Of a stretch of DNA of 23,378 nucleotides, positions 6,959 to 15,151 are shown in pieces (positions within the stretch are counted from its first letter, which is position 1; each line of letters starts with the position of its first letter). The DNA comes from an uncultured Eubacteriales bacterium (lineage in GTDB: Bacteria > Bacillota > Clostridia > Oscillospirales > CAG-272): positions 1 to 23,378 of the forward strand of contig CAKSVM010000049.1 in NCBI GenBank assembly GCA_934503195.1, in the 5' to 3' direction. The notes beneath the pieces are model-generated. The model was given only the letters and a program-made list of their open reading frames with translations. It had not been told where the DNA came from and searched no databases. Made by a program: the position numbers and the translations under genes.

Positions 6959-8956
6959 ATGGTAAGAACCGAAAAGATAACAATCCCCGCGGCCGGTCTC
7001 GGAAAAAACAACCCGATGCCCGACATAAAGAACGTGAGCTACATCCACGCCGGATTCGAGCTTACCGACCGGATTTCGGACGCCGAGAGAAAATACATCG
7101 GCAAAGGGATGATCCCGACAATGCTCCCGTATCTCACTCAGGACGGCTACGACCGTGAGAAGCGTCCGCGTGAGTTTGACGCGGCGGTAGTCGAGAACTC
7201 CCACATAAAGGCGACCTTTCTCCCCGAGCTCGGCGGAAGACTCTGGTCGCTCTTCGACAAGGACAAAAACCGCGAGCTTCTGTACGTGAACCCGGTCTTT
7301 CAGCCGGGAAATCTGGGACTGCGGAACGCGTGGTTCTCGGGCGGAGTCGAGTTCAACGCCGGAATAAAGGGTCATAACCCGCTGACCTGCTCGCCGCTTC
7401 ACGCCGTGATCGACAAAACCCCTGACGGCGACGTTTTAAGACTCTATGAGTTCGAGCGGATCCGCGGCGTCGTATATTCAGTCAGCGCGTGGGTCGACGG
7501 GGATTCCCCGGTGCTGTATTTAAGGTGCCGGATCGAGAATCTCTCGGACGACGACAAATATATGTACTGGTGGTCGAACATCGCGATCCCCGAGACGAAG
7601 GGAACGCGGATACTCGTCCCGGCGAAGGAATCCTTCATAAGCTTCTACAACGCCGACCATTACGTCGTCGACAAGACGCAGGTTCCGGAATCGGATGGAA
7701 TTGACGTCAGCCGCCCCTCGAACATCCCGACCTCGCGCGACTTTTTCTATAAGATTCCGGAAGAGAGCCGTAAATGGATCGCGGGCGTCGACGAGTCGGG
7801 AAGCGGACTCTTGCAGTGCTCGACCGACCGCCTTTTCGGACGCAAGCTCTTTGTCTGGGGAATGTCTCAGGGCGGACGGCACTGGAACGAGTGGCTTTCG
7901 GAAAAGGGCTCGGCGTACATAGAGATTCAGGCCGGACTCGCGAACACACAGCTCGAACACATCCCGATGAGGGCTCACGAGACGTGGGAATGGGTCGAGG
8001 CCTACACGGGAATTTACGGTGATCCGGACGACTTCCGCGGCGATTACGGCACCGCGGTCGGAAAGGCTGAGGAATATCTCAAAAACCGTATCGGCGACAC
8101 GCGGACGCTGAAATTCCCGTCCGACGACTCGGTGATTTCAAGCGAATTCATCGCGTACGGCTCGGATTTCGGAAGCCTTGAAGAGTCGGTCAGAGGGAAG
8201 AGAATCAGCCGGACGCTCGATTTCCCGAGAGTTTATTCACCCGAAACCGCAATGTGGCGTGAGCTTCTTGAAAATAACACCTTACCGTGTCCGACGACCG
8301 ATTCCGAACCCGTAAGCTACATGACCGGGGAATTCTGGGAAAAGAAGCTCGAAGGACTCGGAAAACAGAACTGGTACAGTCTCTTGCAGCTCGGCGTGAC
8401 CCGCTACGAGCTTTACGCCCGCGGTAAATACGATTCGCCCGACGCCGCGCTCGACGCTTTTATGAAGTCAGACGAAATGACGCCAAATCCGTGGGCATTG
8501 CGCGATATCGCGATGCTCTATAAAAACGAGTATAAGAACCCCGGAAAGGCCGTGGAATTCATCCTCGCGGCGCAGAGAATGAAGCCCGACTGCCTGCCGC
8601 TCTGTATCGAGACGGCCGCGATTCTCACCGAAAACGGGGAGGACGGAAGGTGGCTTTCGATCTTCGACTCGCTCCCCGGAAAAATCCGCGAAAACGGGCG
8701 GATAAGGCTCATGAGGGCGGTCGCGCTGATACACACCGGAAGACTTCATGAGGCGGCGGAGATTCTTACCCCCGGCTTTGAGATGCCCGACATAAAGGAG
8801 GGCGAGATCTCGGTCTCAAAGCTCTGGTCTGAGCTATACCGCCGGATTTACGCGGAGGAGCGCGGCGTCGCGTACGACCCATCGGACGAAAAGCTCATAA
8901 AGGCGGCCGACGAAAAGTATCCGCTTCCCGCGTCGCTTGATTTCAGAATGCACTGA
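6959..8956 (+). CDS. DUF5107 protein: galactose-mutarotase-like beta-sandwich plus TPR-like helices
   Basis: 665 residues, no signal peptide, so cytosolic. The N-terminal two thirds resembles DUF5107/galactose-mutarotase-like beta-sandwich proteins: FLPELGGRLWSLFDKDKNRELLY (about 82-104), a GLRNAWFSGGVEFN segment (about 120-133), and MYWWSNIAIPE near residue 201. From about residue 465 onward the protein is helical with TPR-like repeats (NPWALRDIAMLYKNEYKNPGKA, LMRAVALIHTGRLHEAAEIL). Such proteins occur in carbohydrate-use loci, but no reaction is established to my knowledge; sugar binding, mutarotation or hydrolysis are possibilities. The ribosome binding site AAAAGGAGA sits in the end of the regulator gene and only 3 bases separate stop and start, so translation is probably coupled. 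The next gene is 14 bases downstream. Confidence 0.83.
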   Translation: MVRTEKITIPAAGLGKNNPMPDIKNVSYIHAGFELTDRISDAERKYIGKGMIPTMLPYLTQDGYDREKRPREFDAAVVENSHIKATFLPELGGRLWSLFDKDKNRELLYVNPVFQPGNLGLRNAWFSGGVEFNAGIKGHNPLTCSPLHAVIDKTPDGDVLRLYEFERIRGVVYSVSAWVDGDSPVLYLRCRIENLSDDDKYMYWWSNIAIPETKGTRILVPAKESFISFYNADHYVVDKTQVPESDGIDVSRPSNIPTSRDFFYKIPEESRKWIAGVDESGSGLLQCSTDRLFGRKLFVWGMSQGGRHWNEWLSEKGSAYIEIQAGLANTQLEHIPMRAHETWEWVEAYTGIYGDPDDFRGDYGTAVGKAEEYLKNRIGDTRTLKFPSDDSVISSEFIAYGSDFGSLEESVRGKRISRTLDFPRVYSPETAMWRELLENNTLPCPTTDSEPVSYMTGEFWEKKLEGLGKQNWYSLLQLGVTRYELYARGKYDSPDAALDAFMKSDEMTPNPWALRDIAMLYKNEYKNPGKAVEFILAAQRMKPDCLPLCIETAAILTENGEDGRWLSIFDSLPGKIRENGRIRLMRAVALIHTGRLHEAAEILTPGFEMPDIKEGEISVSKLWSELYRRIYAEERGVAYDPSDEKLIKAADEKYPLPASLDFRMH

Positions 8957-8970
8957 GAAGGAGAAAAGCA

Positions 8971-10989
8971 ATGAGAATACCACAGCCATTCATACCGCTG
9001 AGAGCCGAGACGAACGGCCTCGAACACACAGTACACGTCATCGGCCGCGACTACACGATCGGCGCGGACGGAATGATCACGTCGATAAAATCCGAGGGGG
9101 TCGAGCTTCTCGCGTCGCCGACGCGTATTGTCTCGGTCGAGGACGGAGAGGAATCGAACTGGGACAATGATTATCCCGCCAACGAATCCGAGAGCTTCAT
9201 TCAGAGCCGCTCGGACGCGGAGATCGTGATCTGCGGCGCGAAGCAGTCGGACAGGTTCATAATCGACACCTGTTATAAAATCGACTACGACGGCTGTATT
9301 GACATCGACTTAAAGCTCATGACCCGCGGAAAGACGGTCGCGCAGTGCTTCGGTCTCACCGAGACTAAGCCGACGCTTTTTAAGCTCGATCGGCTCTGGT
9401 TTGAGATCCCGCTGCGCGCCGGGGCGATGACATTATTCCATATGTATCCGAACAGCGCGATAAAGCTCTCCGACGGCACCGAGCGCGCCCATAACGATAT
9501 GTCGATGAGCGGCAGAATCCCCGACAAGACCGCCATGCTGCCCTTCAAGGCTCTTCTGTGGCTCGGAAACGAGGAGCGCGGACTCGGATGGTTCGCCGAG
9601 AACGACAGAAACTGGCAGCCGGAATCGGCCTCTGACGCGATGGAGCTTGTCCGCGACGGCGATACGCTTATTCTGCGGATACGTCTTCTCGACAGTCATC
9701 CGGTAGAGTGGAGCGGCGACCCGAAGAACGGAATGTATTCCTACACTCCGATAAGCTTCAGCTTCGGACTCCACGCGACCCCGGTAAAACCCTTCCCGAA
9801 GCAGCCGTATATCCACAACGCCTTCCACCTCGACTGCGGAATCAAGGTGAAGGGAAACTATGCCGACGTCCTTGCCGGGCGGTATGACGAGCTTAAGGAA
9901 AAGGGAGTCACGACGCTGATTCTGCACGAAAAGTGGAACAAATCGCAGAACTGGTTCGAGCTTTCCGAGTTCACGAAAAGGCAGATAATGACAATCACCG
10001 ATGAGTGCCACAAGCGCGGGATAAAGGTGCTGACCTATTTCGGCTATGAGATCTCGTCAATGTCGCCCGAGTGGAGCGAACTTCACGACCGCGTGGCCTT
10101 CAAGGGTTCGATAAACCAGATGACCGGCGGATGGTGGCGCGTTCCGTTCCAGCGCGATTATGTCGTATGCTATAAGAGCGGCTATTCGGATCTCTTCATC
10201 GACGGAATAACAAAAATCATGGACGAGTGCCACACCGACGGAGTCTACCTTGACGGGACGCATCACGCCAGACTCTGCTATTCGACCGAACACGGCTGCG
10301 GATGGTACGACCACGACGGAAAGCTGCACGGAAGCTACAGCTGGAAGGCGATACGGAAGCTCTTCAAGCGGCTATATGACGTCGTTGAGCCGCGCGGGGG
10401 CGAGATAAACGTCCACGGGTTCGGATTCGTCAACTTCACGGCGATACCCTACATTCATCAGAACTGGTACGGTGAGAATCTTCAGTTCGCGCTCAACAAG
10501 GGTTCGACGGCCGACATGAATCTCGACTATTTCCGCGCGGAATATCTCGGACGGAATATCGGCGCGCCGGTCGAGTTCATCGCCTACGCCAATCCGCCGC
10601 TCTGGACCTTTGAGATGGCACTCGCGTCGTCGCTTCTGCACGGAATCCTGCCGCGGCCGAACGATCTCGGTCATCCGCTTGAGCTGATGAGCCGCGTCTG
10701 GAAGATCTTCGGCTCCTTCCCGATCGACCGCTCGGAGTGGCTGCCCTACTGGAAAAACGACGTGAAGACCTCGCACGAGAAGGTCAGAGTCAGCTATTAC
10801 CGCTTCACCGATCTCTCCGGCGATCCCCAGCTTCTGGCGTTTGTCGTCAATATCTCGGCAAGCCCGGTAAAGGACGTCACGGTCAGGTTCCCCGAAAACG
10901 TATCGACGCTCATCGACGCCGAGCGCGGGGAGAGGGTCGGAAATTTCGACCTCGAAGGCTACGGCTACCGGATCGTCTTCGCGAAATAA
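8971..10989 (+). CDS. DUF6067-like glycoside hydrolase (beta-sandwich plus TIM barrel)
   Basis: 672 residues, no signal peptide. Residues 1-275 look like a beta-sandwich sugar-binding region (ESNWDNDYPANES, LWFEIPLRAG, GLGWFAENDRNW). Residues about 285-600 look like a TIM barrel with alternating strands and helices (TTLILHEKW, GIKVLTYFGYE). The motif D423-G-V-Y-L-D428-G-T followed by H431 and H432 is a typical barrel-strand carboxylate site of retaining glycoside hydrolases. A short beta domain ends the protein (about 610-672). This matches DUF6067-type proteins as I recall them, related in layout to GH101/GH97-like clans. The exact family and substrate cannot be told by eye. AAGGAG lies upstream of the ATG; it is co-transcribed with DUF5107 and the regulator, suggesting intracellular processing of an imported glycan. 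Confidence 0.75.
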   Translation: MRIPQPFIPLRAETNGLEHTVHVIGRDYTIGADGMITSIKSEGVELLASPTRIVSVEDGEESNWDNDYPANESESFIQSRSDAEIVICGAKQSDRFIIDTCYKIDYDGCIDIDLKLMTRGKTVAQCFGLTETKPTLFKLDRLWFEIPLRAGAMTLFHMYPNSAIKLSDGTERAHNDMSMSGRIPDKTAMLPFKALLWLGNEERGLGWFAENDRNWQPESASDAMELVRDGDTLILRIRLLDSHPVEWSGDPKNGMYSYTPISFSFGLHATPVKPFPKQPYIHNAFHLDCGIKVKGNYADVLAGRYDELKEKGVTTLILHEKWNKSQNWFELSEFTKRQIMTITDECHKRGIKVLTYFGYEISSMSPEWSELHDRVAFKGSINQMTGGWWRVPFQRDYVVCYKSGYSDLFIDGITKIMDECHTDGVYLDGTHHARLCYSTEHGCGWYDHDGKLHGSYSWKAIRKLFKRLYDVVEPRGGEINVHGFGFVNFTAIPYIHQNWYGENLQFALNKGSTADMNLDYFRAEYLGRNIGAPVEFIAYANPPLWTFEMALASSLLHGILPRPNDLGHPLELMSRVWKIFGSFPIDRSEWLPYWKNDVKTSHEKVRVSYYRFTDLSGDPQLLAFVVNISASPVKDVTVRFPENVSTLIDAERGERVGNFDLEGYGYRIVFAK

Positions 10990-11014
10990 TTTTATCCGGA
11001 ATCACGGAAAAAGC

Positions 11015-11043
11015 TTGACATTCCGGAGACGATGTGATACAAT
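11015..11043 (+). promoter_or_regulatory. Strong SigA promoter of the metallophosphoesterase gene
   Basis: TTGACA (11015-11020), 17 bases, TACAAT (11038-11043), with TGA just before the -10 box (an extended -10). It starts 26 bases after the DUF6067 stop. No terminator separates the two, so readthrough from the upstream operon is also possible. Confidence 0.88.
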
Positions 11044-11075
11044 TGTGACAGAATATATATCACGGAGGACAGATT

Positions 11076-12074
11076 ATGTTCACGATAAAGAAACCCGCGG
11101 GACGCGATCTGCGCGTCCTGAATCTCACCGACACGCACCTCACCGCCGATGAATGGGAGGGCGGCGAGTCCGACAAGTCGGGCGGAAAGAACCGCGAGAT
11201 TCTCGAATACACGATAGACGAGCTTATGAAAAAGACCTCGCCCGATCTTGTCACGGTCTCGGGCGACATAACCTTCGCGGATTTTCCGCGCGCTGACCTC
11301 GCCTACGGGAATTTCGCCGATCTCATGGAATCGTATAAGACGCCGTGGGCGTTCGTCTGGGGAAATCATGACAATCAGGCCGGCGCGGCCGAGGCCTCGC
11401 GCCACGCCGACATTCTCATGTCGCGTCCGCACTGCCTTTTCGAAAAGGGCGACCCGGAGCTCGGCTGCGGAAATTACGTTATCAGGATCGACGAGGGCGG
11501 AAAGCCGGTCTACGCGCTCTTCATGATGGACAGCCACGACCGCTTCGACTTCACCGACGCCGACGGAAAAGTATCGAAAAAGTGGGGGCATCTCACAAGG
11601 CCGCAGCTTGAGTGGTACAAAAACGAGGTCGGAAAGCTCGGCGGGCTGAAATCGACGCTGATCATGCACATTCCGTACTACGCCTACCGCGACGCCTTCG
11701 ACGCGGCGTGGAATCACGACTACGACCCGATGAAGGTGACCCCGGCCGAAGGATACGACCCAAAATACTGGAACGAGGGCTATAAGACGTCTTACGGCTC
11801 GAAATACGAGGGCGTCGGCTCATATCCGGCCGACACCGGCGACTTCGATTTCATCCGGAGTGTCGGCTCGACCGAGCTCACGCTTGTCGGCCACGAACAC
11901 GTGAACAATTACGTCATCGACTACAAGGGGACGCGGATCGCGTATTCCCTGAAAACCGGGGCGGGCTGCTACTGGACCCCGGCTCTGAACGGCGGAACGC
12001 TCCTCTCGATCTCGGAAAAGGGCGCGGTGCCCGAACATATCTTCGTGAATGTCGATCATATAGTAAACAGCTGA
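11076..12074 (+). CDS. Cytosolic calcineurin-like metallophosphoesterase
   Basis: 332 residues with all core motifs of the calcineurin-like phosphoesterase fold: D19-T-H21, S-G-D64, G-N97-H98-D99, H198 in MHIPYY, and G-H273-E-H275. These residues bind the two metal ions and the phosphoryl group. Overall it resembles the Dcr2/purple-acid-phosphatase-like subgroup of stand-alone phosphoesterases. No signal peptide or membrane segment is present, so it acts in the cytosol. The substrate could be a phosphosugar, nucleotide or phosphodiester; nothing in the sequence decides. GGAGGA precedes the ATG. It has its own strong promoter and terminator, so it is a monocistronic unit placed between two sugar-related blocks. 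Confidence 0.9.
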   Translation: MFTIKKPAGRDLRVLNLTDTHLTADEWEGGESDKSGGKNREILEYTIDELMKKTSPDLVTVSGDITFADFPRADLAYGNFADLMESYKTPWAFVWGNHDNQAGAAEASRHADILMSRPHCLFEKGDPELGCGNYVIRIDEGGKPVYALFMMDSHDRFDFTDADGKVSKKWGHLTRPQLEWYKNEVGKLGGLKSTLIMHIPYYAYRDAFDAAWNHDYDPMKVTPAEGYDPKYWNEGYKTSYGSKYEGVGSYPADTGDFDFIRSVGSTELTLVGHEHVNNYVIDYKGTRIAYSLKTGAGCYWTPALNGGTLLSISEKGAVPEHIFVNVDHIVNS

Positions 12075-12079
12075 AATGA

Positions 12080-12106
12080 GCCGCGGCGCGACGCGCCGCG
12101 GCTTTT
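12080..12106 (+). terminator. Terminator after the metallophosphoesterase gene
   Basis: A perfect 10-bp GC stem (12080-12089 with 12093-12102) with a 3-base loop as drawn, followed by TTTT. It starts 5 bases after the stop codon. Confidence 0.88.
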
Positions 12107-12245
12107 GTGCTGCTTTTACAAAATCACCGCGCGGTTTTTGTTCATCCCGCTGATTTTTTCGGAACACAAAAAGTTTTCTCCGGAATCCGGGAACAAAACA
12201 TCTCGTTTTCTCGTCTCAATACGTGAAAACAACCGGAGGTATCAT

Positions 12246-14303
12246 ATGAAAAAACCGCTCATTTTCGCGCTGACGCTCGCTTTATGCTGTCTTTTTCTCT
12301 TTTCCTGCGGCGGGAGGACCAGGCTTTCAAATGCCTTCCGCGCCGACGTGGTTACTCTGCCGGACGAACTTTCCGGCGTCTTCCCGAACAATATCGCCTC
12401 GTACGGCGGGACGGCCTACAGCGTCGTGAGGGTCGGGAATTCCGTGAAGATCATCGGAATTTCGGATAAGGTCACGCTTCACGACGCGAGGATAACGATT
12501 CCCGAGGGGGGATACTTCTCGGTCGGGCAGGCCGCGGCCGGGGATGGCTCGGTCTGGTTCTCCGCGAGCGGCACCGAGCCGGACGGGGATGGTATGACGC
12601 CTTTCACGAGAATCTACCGCTTTTCGGGCGGTAAAACGACGGAAATCTATCTTGACGACGGCTCGGGCTTCGTCTCGGGCATCGCGGCCGACGGCGATTC
12701 GCTTGTGATGGCCTACGCGGGTCTTCTGTGGCGCGTCACGCCGGACGGAGAGCTTTCGGAATTTCCGTCGGACGACTCGTACATCGTGAACGGCGTTGTC
12801 GTGACCGGAAGCGGTGCGTATGCCGACGCGTCGGCGAACGATCAGGACGGCGGAAGGGTTCTGATACCTATAAGCGGCGATTCCTTCGGCGGCGCGGTAA
12901 AGGCCGACGGCGTGAAATCCTTTGTTTCGTCGGGCACGGAGAAAAAATTCTCCGCGCTGACAAATGCCGGGATAGATTCCTGCGCGGTCGCCGATGGTGA
13001 GATTATCCTGACAAGGACGCTCGATTTCGTCTCGTCGGATATCGATCCGGATCAGGTGAGAGCGGCCGCGCCGCTTGACGGCGGACGGTTCGCCGCGCTC
13101 CTTTCGGGCGGGAGACTGTGCGTTCTCTCCCCGGTTCCGGAGGATGAGCTTCCCGAAAAGGAGATAATAAAGGTCGCCGCGACAAACCCGCGGAAGATAC
13201 GCTCGGAGATTATAGAATTCAACAAACAGAGCGCGGACTATCATCTGACGCTCGTAGACTACTCGGAGTACGAGGACGCGGCAAAGCGGCTCGGAGCCGA
13301 TCTCGTCTCGAAAACCGCGCCGGATATCCTTGTCGTATCGGACGACATCGACTTTGACGGATACGCGCGGATGAACCTCTTCGCCGATCTTTACACGCTT
13401 ATGGGCGGCGATTCCGGCGACTATCCCGGAAATGTCCTTGAGGCTTATGAAAAGGACGGAAAACTGACGTCAATAGTCACCAGATTCAAGGTCCAGACCT
13501 TCGCCGCGAAGAAAAAGCTTGTCGGCGATATCGGTTCCTTCACGACCGAAAGCTTCGTTTCCTTCGCGGCTGAGCGCGAGATAGATATGCTCCCCGCGAA
13601 GATAAGCCGCGCTGAATTCCTCCGTCAATACATAAGATACAACCGCGCGCGGCTCTCGGAAGAGGGCTTCGGCGACGACGAGCTCGGACCGATTCTGAAG
13701 TTCGCGAAGACTCTTCCGGAAAACGCGGAGGGCGGCGATTTCCGCGACGACGAGCTGTTCATCGAGGAGCGCGTTCTGCTCTCGGACGAGGAGATAGGCG
13801 GATTTTCGGACTATGAAATCACGAAGGACATGACATTTGACGGCGACGACGCGGTTTATCTCGGCTTTCCGACGCCGGAGGGCGGCACGCGCGGACTCAT
13901 CTCGGCCGGGGAAAGCGGATACGAACTCGCGGTTCTTAAGAGCTCAAAGCATAAGAGCGGCACGTGGGAATTCATAAGTTATCTTCTCTCGGAGGAAAAG
14001 CAGGCACCCGCGAAGAATTCCTCGGGCGATTATGTCGTCGAATCCGGCTTTCCGGTCAGAAAATCGGCATTTGAGGAGGTGTATGAGATCTCGGTGGAGA
14101 ACGATCAGATCGCGGAGGCCGACGCTGAGAGTCTGAGGGAATTCATCCTGTCGGTCGATTCGGTCTGCCGCGACGACCCGGATATGCTCTCGGTGGTTTA
14201 TGAGGACGCGTCGGCGTATTTTTCGGGCGCGAAGACGATTGACGAGACGATAAAAATCATACGCGACCGGATCGGGACACTTCTTTCCGAGCGGAAATTT
14301 TGA
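12246..14303 (+). CDS. Lipoprotein: beta-propeller-like half fused to an ABC-type extracellular solute-binding domain
   Basis: 685 residues from the ATG at 12246, which has a CGGAGGT ribosome binding site; the in-frame upstream extension to 12105 is non-coding and starts inside the terminator. A lipoprotein signal ends L-F-S-C with lipidation at Cys21. Residues about 30-300 are beta-rich with repeated short strands (SVWFSASG, DSLVMAYAGLLWRV, GRFAALLSGGRLCVLSP), like a propeller or WD-type sensor. From about residue 305 the protein resembles family-1 solute-binding proteins: IIEFNKQSADYHLTLVDYS, APDILVV, a TWEFISYLLSEE segment, and the typical end AYFSGAKTIDETIKIIRDRI. It should sit on the membrane surface and bind a sugar or similar solute. 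No permease or ATPase gene is nearby, so the transporter partner is unknown or the protein is a sensor. Confidence 0.82.
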   Translation: MKKPLIFALTLALCCLFLFSCGGRTRLSNAFRADVVTLPDELSGVFPNNIASYGGTAYSVVRVGNSVKIIGISDKVTLHDARITIPEGGYFSVGQAAAGDGSVWFSASGTEPDGDGMTPFTRIYRFSGGKTTEIYLDDGSGFVSGIAADGDSLVMAYAGLLWRVTPDGELSEFPSDDSYIVNGVVVTGSGAYADASANDQDGGRVLIPISGDSFGGAVKADGVKSFVSSGTEKKFSALTNAGIDSCAVADGEIILTRTLDFVSSDIDPDQVRAAAPLDGGRFAALLSGGRLCVLSPVPEDELPEKEIIKVAATNPRKIRSEIIEFNKQSADYHLTLVDYSEYEDAAKRLGADLVSKTAPDILVVSDDIDFDGYARMNLFADLYTLMGGDSGDYPGNVLEAYEKDGKLTSIVTRFKVQTFAAKKKLVGDIGSFTTESFVSFAAEREIDMLPAKISRAEFLRQYIRYNRARLSEEGFGDDELGPILKFAKTLPENAEGGDFRDDELFIEERVLLSDEEIGGFSDYEITKDMTFDGDDAVYLGFPTPEGGTRGLISAGESGYELAVLKSSKHKSGTWEFISYLLSEEKQAPAKNSSGDYVVESGFPVRKSAFEEVYEISVENDQIAEADAESLREFILSVDSVCRDDPDMLSVVYEDASAYFSGAKTIDETIKIIRDRIGTLLSERKF

Positions 14304-14328
14304 TACATTAAAAATCTCATTTTGTACA

Positions 14329-14357
14329 TTGCAATTCTCCGCGTGATGTGATATCAT
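14329..14357 (+). promoter_or_regulatory. Promoter of the SGNH hydrolase gene
   Basis: TTGCAA (14329-14334), 17 bases, TATCAT (14352-14357) with TGA directly before the -10 box. A perfect TATAAT overlaps at 14357-14362 but has no -35 box at a usual distance, so the first pair is preferred. Confidence 0.7.
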
Positions 14358-14399
14358 ATAATCAGCTCATCCCCGACGACGGGAGAAAGGATTCAATAA

Positions 14400-14969
14400 A
14401 TGAGAGAAGTACTCCTTATCGGCGACTCAATACGTATGTTCTGCGAAAAATCACTGCGCGAAAAGCTCGGCGGCGGTTATCACGTAAGCTCGCCGTCCGA
14501 AAACTGCCGTTTCGCGGCCTACACGCGCAATTCGCTCAGACTCTGGCTCCCGGAATTTCCGAAGCCTGAGATAATTCACTGGAACAACGGCCTCTGGGAC
14601 GTCGCCAGACTCTATGGCGAGAACGAATGCTTCACGCCGCTTGACCGCTATCTCGACGATCTTTGCGGGATTCTCCGCGTCCTGAGATCGACCGGGGCGA
14701 AAATCATCTTCTCGACGACGACCCCGACCGACCCGAGGAAGGAAATTCCGCGCGTGGGAATGACGTCGGTTCATTTCAATTCCGACATAATAAGCTACAA
14801 CGAGGCCGCCGTGAAGCTCATGCGCGGGAACGGGATTCCGGTGAACGATCTTTTTTCGGTCGTTTATCCGCGCGTCCATGATTATATCTCGGACGACCTC
14901 ATCCATCCGAACAATAACGGAATTGAGGCGATCGCGTCAGCGACCGCAGATTTTATAAGGAATTTCTGA
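14400..14969 (+). CDS. Small SGNH/GDSL-family hydrolase
   Basis: 189 residues. Block I is I-G8-D-S10-I with the nucleophile Ser10. Block III-like HWNNGLWD has the oxyanion Asn at 62 or 63. The C-terminal D166-L-I-H169-P-N supplies the catalytic Asp and His. These are the Ser-Gly-Asn-His signatures; the family includes esterases, deacetylases and acyl-carbohydrate esterases. There is no signal peptide, so it is likely cytosolic, for example removing acetyl groups from imported sugars (inference from the neighbourhood). The ribosome binding site is GAGAAAGG, about 9 bases before the ATG. It has its own promoter and a GAAA-tetraloop terminator, so it is a single-gene unit. Confidence 0.87.
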   Translation: MREVLLIGDSIRMFCEKSLREKLGGGYHVSSPSENCRFAAYTRNSLRLWLPEFPKPEIIHWNNGLWDVARLYGENECFTPLDRYLDDLCGILRVLRSTGAKIIFSTTTPTDPRKEIPRVGMTSVHFNSDIISYNEAAVKLMRGNGIPVNDLFSVVYPRVHDYISDDLIHPNNNGIEAIASATADFIRNF

Positions 14970-14979
14970 AAGACGTCAG

Positions 14980-15010
14980 ACGCTCGCCGAAAGGCGGGCG
15001 TTTGTTCGTT
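14980..15010 (+). terminator. Terminator after the SGNH hydrolase gene
   Basis: A 9-bp stem (14980-14988 with 14993-15001, one G-T pair) closed by a GAAA tetraloop, followed by a T-rich stretch (TTGTTCGTT). Confidence 0.8.
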
Positions 15011-15151
15011 ACACTGCACAAAATATCGGACGGGAATTTAGTCATATCGCTGAATTCTATTTTTTTGAAGAAAATCGGAACAAACCGTAGGAAATTTACG
15101 TCTATAAAAGTGAAGCCGGAAATTATCCGGCACGAAAGGAGAATATAAAAA

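Noticed and set aside
11034..11063. GTGATA ... TATCAC imperfectly spaced palindrome over the metallophosphoesterase promoter
   Set aside because: The arms are only 6 bases and are separated by 18 bases; the left arm is explained by the extended -10 box. Too weak to call an operator.
12327..13244. Minus-strand 305-residue frame
   Set aside because: It is antisense to the lipoprotein gene and Arg-rich without motifs.
15103..15108. TATAAA as a -10 box for the orphan secreted protein
   Set aside because: No sequence resembling a -35 box lies 15-19 bases upstream.
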